A stretch of DNA of 32,964 nt from Coriobacteriales bacterium (GTDB lineage Bacteria > Actinomycetota > Coriobacteriia > Coriobacteriales > Atopobiaceae). The DNA is taken from contig JAQXQO010000117.1 of assembly GCA_029101205.1 (NCBI GenBank), positions 1 to 32,964 of the forward strand, written 5' to 3'. This document shows, piece after piece, positions 24,582 through 32,864 of the stretch. The position numbers and the translations under genes were made by a program. The notes under the pieces were generated by a model. That model was not told the DNA's origin. It was given only the letters and a program-made list of their open reading frames with translations, and did not search any database. The first letter of the stretch is position 1. Each line of letters opens with the position of its first letter.

Positions 24582-25448
24582 ATGCGCATCAGCGATATTC
24601 TTGCCCAACGCCAAAGCTACTCGTACGAGATCTTTCCCCCGAAGGGCCAGATGAGCGTAGACCAGGCCGCCGAGGTCGTGGACCAGCTGGTCCAGAACCA
24701 CCCCGACTGGATCAGCGTGACCTTCTCGGCAGGCGGATCCGGGAACTCCCAGAACACCTTTGCCATCGCGGGCGACATCGCACGGCGCGGCACGCAGGCC
24801 CTGGCTCACCTGACGTGCATGGGCGCCACGCGCCAGGACGTGGACGGCTACGTGGAGCAGGTGCGCCTGCACGGCGTGCAGAATGTCCTGGCCCTGCGCG
24901 GAGACCGCATCCCCGGGCGCGACGTGCGCGACTTTGCTCATGCCAGCGACCTGGTGGCCTACCTGAAGCAGCTGGACCCAGACCTGTGCGTGGGTGGCGC
25001 CTGCTACCCCGAGGGGCACGTGGAGTGCGAGAGCCTGCGCCAGGACATCGAGCACCTGAAGGCAAAGCAGGACGCCGGCGTGGACTTCCTGGTGACGCAG
25101 CTCTTCTTTGACAACGACGACTTCTACCGCTTCCGCGAGCGCTGCGACCGTGCCCGCATAAAGGTGCCCATCGTCGCCGGCATTATGCCCTTCACCAGCG
25201 TGAAGCAGATCCAGCGCATGGCGTTCAACTGCGGCGCGTCCATCCCCGCGAAGGTCGTGAAGCGCCTGGTGCGCGCCGGCGACAGCAAGGAGGCCCAGGC
25301 GGCAGCGGGCATCGAGTACGCTTGCCAGCAGCTGGTGGACCTGGCTGCCAACGGCGTGGACGGCCTGCACATATACAGCATGAACAAGCCCGCCATCGGC
25401 AAGGCCACGCACGACGCGCTGGTGGACTGCGGCTATCTGCAGAACTAG
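24582..25448 (+). CDS. metF: 5,10-methylenetetrahydrofolate reductase
   Basis: 288-residue flavoprotein (TIM barrel) that reduces methylene-THF to methyl-THF, the methyl donor for MetH. Seen: SYEIFPPKG with catalytic Glu16, the folate/flavin strand VTFSAGGSG, VLALRGD, CYPEGH, and FLVTQLFFDNDDFYRF. Length fits bacterial MetF. It is first of a three-gene plus-strand unit (metF, MetH reactivation protein, metH) that together form the methyl branch of methionine synthesis; 25 bases separate it from the next gene. The ribosome binding site is GGAAGG, 8-9 bases before the ATG. Confidence 0.96.
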   Translation: MRISDILAQRQSYSYEIFPPKGQMSVDQAAEVVDQLVQNHPDWISVTFSAGGSGNSQNTFAIAGDIARRGTQALAHLTCMGATRQDVDGYVEQVRLHGVQNVLALRGDRIPGRDVRDFAHASDLVAYLKQLDPDLCVGGACYPEGHVECESLRQDIEHLKAKQDAGVDFLVTQLFFDNDDFYRFRERCDRARIKVPIVAGIMPFTSVKQIQRMAFNCGASIPAKVVKRLVRAGDSKEAQAAAGIEYACQQLVDLAANGVDGLHIYSMNKPAIGKATHDALVDCGYLQN

Positions 25449-25473
25449 GAGCAGCTAGGAGGTCCCGCGAGGC

Positions 25474-26187
25474 ATGGCACAGCTGCAGAGCTACGACATA
25501 CGTTCCATAGACGAGGCAGAGGTCCTGCGCTACATGGGCTACAGCGGGCAGAAGTACTCTCCCGAGCTGGAGGGGCGCATCCGCCAGACCATGCAGGAGT
25601 GCCTGGACGTGTCGCAGCCGCGCGGGCTCGTGCAGGTGTTCGAGGTGGCGGGGCGCGGCACGAGCGCGGACGGCCGGCCCGAGGTCAGGTTGGAGGGTAC
25701 GGCGCTGACGCTGGTGGGCGACTCCATGCGGGAGCACATGGACGGGGCCGTTGCCGTGGGCGTGCTGGCAGTTACGCTGGGCATGGCAAACGAGCGCATG
25801 CTGAAGCGCCTGAGCCTGACCGACCACATCCGGCAGGTGATCTTTGACGCGGCGTCCACCACGCTGGTGGAGCGCGCCGCCGACGCCGCCGAGGCCAGCA
25901 TCGTGCGGCAGGCCGCCGACCGCGGGCTCTTCACGAACTTCCGCTTTAGCCCGGGGTACGGCGACATGCCCATGCAGACGCAGCCCGTGCTGCTGCAGAC
26001 GCTGGACGCGCAGCGCAGGCTGGGCATCACGCTGACGCCCACGCTGCTGATGACCCCCACAAAGAGCGTGACCGCCGTGGTGGGCATGTTCCACGAGCGC
26101 CAGCCGTCCACGCACGGCAGCTGCAAGGGCTGCCCCTGCTTTGACTTCTGCACCATCAGACCTACCGGGAGGACCTGCCGTGGCTAG
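25474..26187 (+). CDS. Stand-alone MetH reactivation-domain protein
   Basis: 237 residues corresponding to the C-terminal AdoMet-binding reactivation domain of cobalamin-dependent methionine synthase. Seen: RFSPGYGDMPMQTQ (the RxSPGY-type AdoMet motif) and LTPTLLMTPTKSVTAVVG near the C-terminus. The final segment has the cysteine cluster CKGCPCFDFC, absent from the E. coli domain. The role would be reductive methylation of oxidised cob(II)alamin on the separate MetH. AGGAGG lies 11 bases before the ATG. The end overlaps the metH GTG start by eight bases, implying coupled expression. A split layout is known in Thermotoga and clostridia. Confidence 0.9.
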   Translation: MAQLQSYDIRSIDEAEVLRYMGYSGQKYSPELEGRIRQTMQECLDVSQPRGLVQVFEVAGRGTSADGRPEVRLEGTALTLVGDSMREHMDGAVAVGVLAVTLGMANERMLKRLSLTDHIRQVIFDAASTTLVERAADAAEASIVRQAADRGLFTNFRFSPGYGDMPMQTQPVLLQTLDAQRRLGITLTPTLLMTPTKSVTAVVGMFHERQPSTHGSCKGCPCFDFCTIRPTGRTCRG

Positions 26188-28717
26188 CACAAAAGACCCG
26201 TTCGTACGTCCGAAGCCGATGTTTGGCACCTACGACCACCGCAAGCTGCGTGTGAAGGACCAGCACCTGGCCGACGCGCTGGCCGGCAGGGCGTTCCTGC
26301 GCTTCGACGGCGCCATGGGCACGCAGCTGCAGGAGCGCGGCATGCAGGCGGGAGAGCTGCCCGAGCTTCTGTGCCTCACGAACCCCGACGAGATCGCACA
26401 GATTCACGCCGCCTACGTGCAGGCGGGTGCCGAGGTCGTGACCACGAACACCTTCGGCGCCAACCGCGCCAAGCTGGCGACGGCGGGCGACGATGCCCCC
26501 ACGGTGGACCAGGTGTTCCAGGCGGCCATCGCATGCGCCAAGGCGGCGCACCCGCGCTACGTGGCGGCGGACATCGGCCCCACCGGGTCGCTGCTGCAAC
26601 CCATGGGCACCCTGCCGTTCGAGACGGCCTACGATCTGTTTGCCGAGCAGGCCATCGCGGCCACGCGGGCGGGCGCCGACCTCTTCGTCATCGAGACCAT
26701 GGCCGACCTGGCCGAGATAAAGGCCGCCGTCCTGGCGTGCAAGGAGAACTCCGACCTGCCGATCTTCTGCACCATGACCTTTGGCGAGGACGGGCGTACC
26801 TTCCTGGGCACCACGCCCGAGGTGGCGGCGGTCACGCTGTCGGCCCTGGGCGCGGACGTGCTGGGAATCAACTGCTCGCTGGGCCCTGCCGACGTGGCAC
26901 CCCTGGTGGAGCGCATGCTGCCCTGGTCGCGCGTGCCGGTGATGGCCCAGGCCAACGCCGGCCTGCCCAGCGTGGTGGACGGCGTCACCGTGTACGACAT
27001 CAAGGCGCCCGAGTTCGTGGACGCCGTCCAGGGTATGGTGGACGCCGGCGTGTCGGTGGTGGGCGGCTGCTGCGGCACCGCTCCCGACTACATCGCGGGC
27101 GAGAAGGACATGCTGGCCCGCAAGGCGGGTCCCGCGCCGCGCAAGGTGCGTGACGACTTCGTCGTGGCCAGCTCGCAGCAGCTGTGCGTGCTGCGCCCCG
27201 GCGACGTGGGCGTCATCGGCGAGCGCATCAACCCCACCGGAAAGAAAAAGATGAAGGAGGCCCTGCGCTCGGGCAGCTACGACTACATCATGGGCCTGGC
27301 CATCGAGCAGACCCGCGCCGGCGCGCAGGTGCTCGACGTGAACGCCGGACTGCCCGAGGTGGACGAGACCCAGGTCCTGTTGAAGATAATGGCCGACCTC
27401 CAGGGCGTCACGAGCCTGCCTCTGCAGGTGGACTCCGCCGTGCCGCAGACCATCGAGGCCGCGGTGCGCAGCTATCCTGGCAAGCCCATCATCAACTCCA
27501 CCAATGGAAAGCAGGAGACCCTGGACGCCGTGGTGCCCATAGCGGCGCACTACGGCTGCGCCCTCGTGGGTCTGACCATAGACGAGGCCGGCATCCCCAC
27601 CACCGCGCGGGGACGCCTGGACATCGCGCGAAAGATAGTCCAGCGCACCGACGAGTGGGGCATCCCGCGCCAGGACGTGATCATCGACTGCCTGGCCATG
27701 GCCGCCTCGACCGACCAGCGCGCCCCGCGCGCCATCCTGGACGGCATCCGCCTGGTAAAGCGGGAGCTTCCCGGCGTGCGCACGGTGCTGGGCGTGTCGA
27801 ACATCAGCTTCGGCCTGCCGTTCCGCCCCCTGGTGAACGCCACATTCCTGGCGGCGGCCTTCTCGGCCGGGCTGGACCTGGCCATCATCAACCCAGCGCA
27901 GCAACGCATGATGGACGTGGTGAACTCCTGGCGCGTGCTGTCCGGCGAGGACCAGAGCGCCCAGCGCTACGTGGCCGACTACGTCAACCGCTCCGACAAG
28001 GCGCCCGCAGCCGCGGCTCCCGTTAACGGGGCGGCGGCATCGGGTGCGGCTGCCGCGCCCGGCCCCGCCTCCGGCCAGCAGGCGGAGTCGTCCGACCCCG
28101 TGGAGCGCACGAAGCAGCTGGTGCTGGCCGGGCGCAAGGGCCCCATCCCCGACCTGGTGCAGACCATCGTGGCCGACCACGGCGTCATGTTCTGCATCAA
28201 CGACGTGCTGATCCCCGCGCTCGACGAGGTGGGCAGGCGCTTCGAGAAGGGCACGTTCTTCTTGCCCCAGCTGATGGCGTCGGCGGAGGCGGCGAAGGCC
28301 GGGTTCAACCGGCTGAAGGAGCTGAACGGCGACGCGGCCGACGTGCCCTCGAAGGGCAAGGTGGCCATCTGCACCGTGAAGGGCGACATCCACGACATCG
28401 GAAAGAACATCGTGAAGATGCTGCTGGAAAACTACGGCTACGACGTCGTGGACCTGGGTCGCGACGTGGAGCCGCAGGTGGTCGTGGACGCCGTCGTGCG
28501 CGACCACATCAAGCTGGTGGGCCTCTCGGCGCTGATGACCGCCACGGTGCCGGCCATGTCCGACACCATCCAGCTGCTACACGAGCAGGCGCCCTGGGCC
28601 AAGGTCATGGTGGGCGGCGCCGTGCTGAACCCCGAGTACGCCCAGATGGTGGGCGCCGACTTCTATGCGAAGGACGCCAACGAGTCCGCGCGCATCGCGG
28701 GCGAGGTGCTGGGGTAG
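26180..28717 (+). CDS. metH: Cobalamin-dependent methionine synthase (lacking reactivation domain)
   Basis: 845 residues. The homocysteine-binding barrel (about 30-310) carries zinc ligands Cys232, Cys297 and Cys298 (GINCSLGP, GGCCG). The pterin-binding barrel (about 330-610) follows with GERINPTGKKKM and DVNAGLPEVDE. After an Ala/Pro/Gly-rich linker (about 613-640) come the B12 cap and B12-binding domains (about 645-845), with the cobalt-ligating His738 in GDIHDIGKN. It transfers methyl from methyl-THF to homocysteine. The fourth domain of E. coli MetH is absent and encoded by the upstream gene. The start is the GTG at 26180 with GGGAGG seven bases upstream; an in-frame ATG at 26141 lies well inside the previous gene. 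Confidence 0.96.
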   Translation: MASTKDPFVRPKPMFGTYDHRKLRVKDQHLADALAGRAFLRFDGAMGTQLQERGMQAGELPELLCLTNPDEIAQIHAAYVQAGAEVVTTNTFGANRAKLATAGDDAPTVDQVFQAAIACAKAAHPRYVAADIGPTGSLLQPMGTLPFETAYDLFAEQAIAATRAGADLFVIETMADLAEIKAAVLACKENSDLPIFCTMTFGEDGRTFLGTTPEVAAVTLSALGADVLGINCSLGPADVAPLVERMLPWSRVPVMAQANAGLPSVVDGVTVYDIKAPEFVDAVQGMVDAGVSVVGGCCGTAPDYIAGEKDMLARKAGPAPRKVRDDFVVASSQQLCVLRPGDVGVIGERINPTGKKKMKEALRSGSYDYIMGLAIEQTRAGAQVLDVNAGLPEVDETQVLLKIMADLQGVTSLPLQVDSAVPQTIEAAVRSYPGKPIINSTNGKQETLDAVVPIAAHYGCALVGLTIDEAGIPTTARGRLDIARKIVQRTDEWGIPRQDVIIDCLAMAASTDQRAPRAILDGIRLVKRELPGVRTVLGVSNISFGLPFRPLVNATFLAAAFSAGLDLAIINPAQQRMMDVVNSWRVLSGEDQSAQRYVADYVNRSDKAPAAAAPVNGAAASGAAAAPGPASGQQAESSDPVERTKQLVLAGRKGPIPDLVQTIVADHGVMFCINDVLIPALDEVGRRFEKGTFFLPQLMASAEAAKAGFNRLKELNGDAADVPSKGKVAICTVKGDIHDIGKNIVKMLLENYGYDVVDLGRDVEPQVVVDAVVRDHIKLVGLSALMTATVPAMSDTIQLLHEQAPWAKVMVGGAVLNPEYAQMVGADFYAKDANESARIAGEVLG

Positions 28718-28729
28718 GGGCTACCCCAG
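28709..28729. repeat. Palindrome built from the convergent stop codons of metH and asparaginase
   Basis: CTGGGGTAG-GGG-CTACCCCAG is a perfect 9-bp inverted repeat with a three-base loop. Each arm is the last codons Leu-Gly-stop of one gene. It may serve as a short bidirectional hairpin, although no T tract is present. Confidence 0.6.
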
Positions 28730-29734
28730 GTCCACGAGGTCGTGGTTGATGGGCGTGTGGAACAGCCGCTCCACACGCGCGGGGTCGCGCGTCTGTGCCA
28801 GGATCCACATCAGCTTGGTATAGATGGACTCGAAGGTCATGTCGTAAGCCACGATGACGCCACGACGGTCGCGGATGTGCAGTCCCACCTGGTAGATGGC
28901 CATGTCGGAGCCTTCGTGGGGCACCTGCGTGGTCACTACCACGATCTTTCCGGCCTGCGTCCAGCGCTCGATGGCGCGAGCAAACGCGTCGTCGCCGGAA
29001 TCGTCGGGATACATCGGGATGCCGCCCACGCCGAAGCTCTCCAGGATGATGGCGTCGAAGTCGTCTATGAGCTCGTCGAACACGTGCGGGCTCATGCCCG
29101 GCACCAGCTTCAGCGGAAAGATGCGCCCCTCCAGCGCATGCGAGAATATCGGCACGCTGGGTGCGTCCCCCGTGGCTATGTAGCGCACCACGCGGCCCCC
29201 GCGCACGACCGCCAGGTCGGGGAAGTCGATGCTGGAAAACGCGTTGTAGCTCTTTGACCTGGTCTTTCGGGCGCGGGTGCCGGCGATGACGTGGCCGTTG
29301 AAGACTATCATGACGCCGCGCGAGCCGGGGTCGGCCGCCACGGCAAAGCTGTCTATGAGGTTTCGGGTGCCGTCGGTGGCCGTGCGCTCGATGGGCTGCT
29401 GGGCGCCCGTCAGCACCACGGGCTTGGCCAGGTACAGGCACAGGTACGATAGCGCCGCCGCCGTGTAGGCCATGGTGTCGGTGCCGTGCATGACGACGAA
29501 GCCGTCGTAGTCGTCGTAGTTGTCCTGGATGGCCCTGGCTATGCGCAGCCAGTGCTCGGGCCGCATGTTGCTGGAGTCGATGGAAAACAGGGGCAGCGTG
29601 GACACGTCGTAGCCGCGGCGCAGCTCGGGTACGTACGACAGGATGGCGTCTGCCTGCATGCCGGGCGCCAGCCCCTCGGCGCCTTCCACGGACGCGATGG
29701 TGCCGCCGGTTGAGATAAGCAAAATCCTCTTCAT
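28721..29734 (-). CDS. ansA: Type I L-asparaginase
   Basis: 337-residue cytosolic-type asparaginase hydrolysing asparagine to aspartate and ammonia. Catalytic residues are visible: Thr12 in STGGTIAS, Thr85-Asp86 in HGTDTMAYTA, and a Lys in GTRARKTRS (about 157). No signal peptide is present, which points to type I rather than the periplasmic type II. The ATG at 29734 has GGAGG six bases upstream. It is convergent with metH (three bases between stops) and divergent from pgi. Confidence 0.93.
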   Translation of the reverse strand: MKRILLISTGGTIASVEGAEGLAPGMQADAILSYVPELRRGYDVSTLPLFSIDSSNMRPEHWLRIARAIQDNYDDYDGFVVMHGTDTMAYTAAALSYLCLYLAKPVVLTGAQQPIERTATDGTRNLIDSFAVAADPGSRGVMIVFNGHVIAGTRARKTRSKSYNAFSSIDFPDLAVVRGGRVVRYIATGDAPSVPIFSHALEGRIFPLKLVPGMSPHVFDELIDDFDAIILESFGVGGIPMYPDDSGDDAFARAIERWTQAGKIVVVTTQVPHEGSDMAIYQVGLHIRDRRGVIVAYDMTFESIYTKLMWILAQTRDPARVERLFHTPINHDLVDLG

Positions 29735-29923
29735 GCCACGCCTCCGATGGTTTGGCTGTCTGTATGCTCCCTGTGGAATCCTTCTCACATCGTCGCAGCT
29801 GAGACACTGTGTTGCCTTCACGCCGACGGCTGTGTGGCCGTGTCGCTTCAGCTATGCCGTTGTACAATATGCGATAACTGCCCGCGATACATCGCGTGAT
29901 TCCGCATCAGATGGAGGAACGAC

Positions 29924-31618
29924 ATGGAAAACATCCCGGCACCCGTAGACGCCACCCAGACCAAGGCTTGGGCAAAGCTCCAGCAGCACCACGACGAGCT
30001 CGTGGCGAACAACTTCAGCCTGAAGCAGTGGTTCCAGGAGGACCCCGACCGCGTGTCGAAGTACTCCTTCGACGTGAACGACCTGCACTTTGACCTGTCC
30101 AAGAGCTACCTGGACGACGAGACCGTGGACGACCTGGTCGAGCTGGCCCAGGAGGTCGGCCTGGAGGACCGCCGCAAGGCCATGTTCTCCGGCGTGCACA
30201 TCAACACCACTGAGGACCGCGCCGTGCTGCACACCGCGCTGCGCCGCCCGAAGTCCGACGAGGGCAAGCTCATCGTCGACGGCCAGGACTGCGTGAAGGA
30301 CGTCCACGAGGTGCTGGACCGCATGTACGCCTTCGCCAACCGCGTGCGCTCCGGCGAGTGGAAGGGCGTCACCGGCAAGAAGATCCAGACCATCATGTCC
30401 ATCGGCATCGGCGGTTCCGACCTGGGCCCGGTCATGGTGTACGAGGCCCTGAAGCCCATGGCTGACGCCGGCATCAGCGTGCGCTACGTCTCGAACATCG
30501 ACCCTAACGACATGGCCGAGAAGACCAAGGGCCTGGACCCCGAGACCACGCTGATCATCATCGTGTCCAAGACCTTCACCACGCTGGAGACCATGACCAA
30601 CGCGCGCGAGGCCAAGACCTGGCTGCTGGAGGGCCTGAAGGCCCAGGGCGCCATCGACGGCTCCGACGCCTCGGTCGCTGATGCCATCCAGAAGCACTTA
30701 GTGGCCGTCTCCACCAATCTCGAGCTGGTCGAGAAGTTCGGCATCGACCCGCAGAACGCCTTTGGCTTCTGGAGCTGGGTCGGCGGCCGCTACTCCGTCG
30801 AAGCGGCCGTGGGCCGGTGGCGGATCATCGCCTTTGGCCCCGAGCGCTTCCAGCAGTTCCTGCAGGGCTTCCACGACCTGGACGAGTACTTCTGCAACAC
30901 CCCGCTGCGCCAGAACGTCGTCGCGCTCATGGGCCTGCTGAACGTCTGGTACGAGAACTTCTTTGACGCCGAGAGCCACGCCGTGCTGCCCTACAACCAG
31001 TACCTGCACCGCGTCCCCGCGTACCTGCAGCAGCTGACCATGGAGTCCAACGGCAAGTCCACGCGTTGGGACGGCACGCCCGTCACGACCAAGACCGGCG
31101 AGATCTTCTGGGGCGAGGCTGGCACCAACGGCCAGCACGCCTTCTACCAGCTGATCCACCAGGGCACGCGCCTGATTCCTGCCGACTTCATCGCCTTCGT
31201 GAACACCGCGAACCCGACGAAGGACGGCCAGCAGGACATCCACGAGCTGTTCCTGGGCAACTTCCTGGCCCAGACGAAGGCCCTGGCGTTCGGCAAGACC
31301 GCTGACGAGGTCCGCGCCGAGGGCACGGCCGAGTGGATGGTCCCCGCTCGCTGCTTCACCGGCAACCGCCCGACCACCAGCATCTTTGGCACCGAGCTGA
31401 ATCCCCACACCCTGGGCGAGCTCATTGCCCTGTACGAGCACATCACCTTCACCGAGGGCACCGTGTGGGGCATCGACTCCTTCGATCAGTGGGGCGTCGA
31501 GCTGGGCAAGCAGCTGGCAAAGCAGATCACGCCTGCCTTCCACGACGACAGCAAGCTGGCCAGCCAGGATCCCTCCACGAAGGCGCTCATCGCCTTCTAT
31601 CGCCAGAACCGCAAGTAG
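29924..31618 (+). CDS. pgi: Glucose-6-phosphate isomerase
   Basis: 564-residue glycolytic enzyme interconverting glucose-6-P and fructose-6-P. Seen: [11 protein letters not shown] (sugar-phosphate site), [21 protein letters not shown] with the conserved Arg, catalytic Glu374 in ESNGK, His405 in [11 protein letters not shown] and Lys529 in GVELGKQLA. Length fits the long bacterial/eukaryotic PGI type. GGAGG is six to seven bases before the ATG; TACAAT (29863-29868) may be its -10 box. Odd: residues 293-300 read EAAVGRWR, where the family normally has a hydrophobic stretch such as DSAVGLSL. Three consecutive codons differ only by a change to G, which could be local sequence error. It is monocistronic with a strong terminator. 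Confidence 0.96.
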   Translation: MENIPAPVDATQTKAWAKLQQHHDELVANNFSLKQWFQEDPDRVSKYSFDVNDLHFDLSKSYLDDETVDDLVELAQEVGLEDRRKAMFSGVHINTTEDRAVLHTALRRPKSDEGKLIVDGQDCVKDVHEVLDRMYAFANRVRSGEWKGVTGKKIQTIMSIGIGGSDLGPVMVYEALKPMADAGISVRYVSNIDPNDMAEKTKGLDPETTLIIIVSKTFTTLETMTNAREAKTWLLEGLKAQGAIDGSDASVADAIQKHLVAVSTNLELVEKFGIDPQNAFGFWSWVGGRYSVEAAVGRWRIIAFGPERFQQFLQGFHDLDEYFCNTPLRQNVVALMGLLNVWYENFFDAESHAVLPYNQYLHRVPAYLQQLTMESNGKSTRWDGTPVTTKTGEIFWGEAGTNGQHAFYQLIHQGTRLIPADFIAFVNTANPTKDGQQDIHELFLGNFLAQTKALAFGKTADEVRAEGTAEWMVPARCFTGNRPTTSIFGTELNPHTLGELIALYEHITFTEGTVWGIDSFDQWGVELGKQLAKQITPAFHDDSKLASQDPSTKALIAFYRQNRK

Positions 31619-31628
31619 GCGCGGTTCG

Positions 31629-31668
31629 CGCAATCGCCCTGGCACGCTCAGGTGCTGGGGAGATTGCG
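31629..31668 (+). repeat. Long interrupted hairpin after pgi
   Basis: CGCAATC (31629-31635) pairs with GATTGCG (31662-31668); inner segments CCC/GGG and GCAC/GTGC pair as well. It lies between the pgi stop and its terminator and may stabilise the mRNA 3' end. Confidence 0.5.
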
Positions 31669-31692
31669 GCTTCATAGCCACGGTTAACAAGT

Positions 31693-31727
31693 CGCCCCGA
31701 CTGGCACCGCCAGCCGGGGCGTTTTTT
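31693..31727 (+). terminator. Rho-independent terminator of pgi
   Basis: CGCCCCG-A-CTGGC pairs with GCCAG-C-CGGGGCG around loop ACC, followed by TTTTTT. Confidence 0.92.
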
Positions 31728-31749
31728 CATCTGATGTGTCGCGCCGCGT

Positions 31750-31792
31750 CGCATGCCCTTCTTGCCCGTTTGGCAGGCAAGAAGGGCATGCG
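31750..31792. repeat. Perfect 17-bp inverted repeat between convergent pgi and amrS
   Basis: CGCATGCCCTTCTTGCC (31750-31766) and its exact complement (31776-31792) flank a nine-base loop. There is no T tract on either strand. It lies after the pgi terminator and 27 bases from the amrS stop, so it could end amrS transcription or be a REP-like element. Confidence 0.7.
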
Positions 31793-31818
31793 GCTTCGGG
31801 ACGTCGCCGTGCGGGCGC

Positions 31819-32694
31819 CTAGCAGTTGCCCACACGCACGCGTTCCAGGTACTGCCGAGCCACGTCGGCCAGCTGGTAGACCGTCTGCACCGGCGTGGGG
31901 CCGCGGTCCGTCATGTGCCAGCGCGGGAAGAACCTGGTCACGTGCAGCGTTATGGGGTCGCCCTGCACAGGCAGGCCGGCCAGCCACTGGGCGATGCGCT
32001 GCATCTCCTGGGGTGTGTCGTTCATGCCAGGTACGATCAGCGTCGTGACCTCCAGGTGGCAGCTGGGCTCTGCCGCCAGCGTGCGGATGGTCTTCTGCAC
32101 GCACTCCAGGCTGCCGGCGCACGTGCGGTAGAACTCGTCGCTGAAGCCCTTCAGGTCGATGTTCGCGGCGTCCACCAGGCCCGTCAGCTGGTCGATGACC
32201 CAAGGCTCTGCGCAGCCGTTTGACACGAGCACGTTCTTCAGCCCGGCGTCGTGCGCCAGCTGCGAGCAGTCGCGCACGTACTCCCAGCCCACCAGCGGTT
32301 CGTTGTACGTGTAGGCCAGGCCCACCATGTCGTGGTCTTGCTGGTGTAGCTGCCATGCCAGGTCCACCAGCTGCCGAGGCGACATGCTGCGCGTGCGGGC
32401 GTGATCGCGGTCGCACTGCGAGATGGTCCAGTTCTGGCAGAAGGGGCAGCGCAGGTTGCACCCGTAGCTGCCCACGCTGAGCACCGTGGTGCCGGGCAGG
32501 TAGTCTGCCAGGGGCTTCTTCTCGATGGGATCTTGGGCGATCGAGGTCAGAAAGCCGTAGCTCTGGCAGGTAACCCGCCCGTCGTGGCAGGCACGGGCCC
32601 GGCAGAAGCCCACCTGGCCCTCCGCCAGCCTGCACTCGTGCGGGCACACCCTGCAGCGGACGGCATCCGACGCCACGTCGGTGGTGCTGCTCAA
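31819..32694 (-). CDS. amrS: AmmeMemoRadiSam-system radical SAM enzyme
   Basis: 291-residue radical SAM protein. The [4Fe-4S]/SAM motif CNLRCPFC gives Cys79, Cys83 and Cys86. An N-terminal cysteine group (Cys14, Cys17, Cys21, Cys31 in CRVCPHEC...GFC) is typical of this family. Later motifs YTYNEPLVGWEYV, NIDLKGF and VTTLIVPGMNDT agree with it. The start is taken as the TTG at 32694: GAGG lies five bases upstream, and it overlaps the stop of an upstream frame in ATTGA. That upstream frame ends like AMMECR1, the usual partner. The biochemical role of the three-part AMMECR1/Memo/radical SAM system is not established. Confidence 0.92.
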   Translation of the reverse strand: MSSTTDVASDAVRCRVCPHECRLAEGQVGFCRARACHDGRVTCQSYGFLTSIAQDPIEKKPLADYLPGTTVLSVGSYGCNLRCPFCQNWTISQCDRDHARTRSMSPRQLVDLAWQLHQQDHDMVGLAYTYNEPLVGWEYVRDCSQLAHDAGLKNVLVSNGCAEPWVIDQLTGLVDAANIDLKGFSDEFYRTCAGSLECVQKTIRTLAAEPSCHLEVTTLIVPGMNDTPQEMQRIAQWLAGLPVQGDPITLHVTRFFPRWHMTDRGPTPVQTVYQLADVARQYLERVRVGNC

Positions 32695-32757
32695 TGGTGC
32701 CTCACCACCTGGAAGCGCTGCAGCTGCACGTCGTCCTCGTCGGGGTCGAGGGCGCCC
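32658..32757 (+). repeat. Left arm of a terminal 100-bp inverted repeat
   Basis: Base for base complementary to 32964-32865. It contains the amrS start and the end of the putative AMMECR1 gene, so this arm is continuous with real coding sequence. Confidence 0.95.
32691..32757 (-). CDS. C-terminal fragment of a probable AMMECR1-domain protein (AmrA)
   Basis: Reading into amrS on the minus strand there is an in-frame end GALDPDEDDVQLQRFQVVRHH followed by TGA, which overlaps the amrS TTG start. AMMECR1 proteins commonly end with an AGLPP-type stretch and then an acidic segment and a '.L.RF.V' strand, so this looks like the tail of AmrA. Upstream of 32757 the sequence enters the suspect fold-back centre, where both strands give noisy versions (LPPPPGALDPD on one, AAGRGALDPD on the other). 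The real gene presumably continues outside the window. Confidence 0.5.
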
Positions 32758-32864
32758 CGGCCGGCGGCAAAGCCAACCACCCCCCCGGGCGGGGGGCTGG
32801 CGGCCCCAACCGGCCGCACCCCGCCCCGCCCCCCCGCCGCGCTGGTCCGCTTGCCCCCACCCCC

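Noticed and set aside
26162-28507. 781-residue open frame antisense to metH
   Set aside because: Shadow of metH; composition rich in His/Arg/Gly/Val without motifs.
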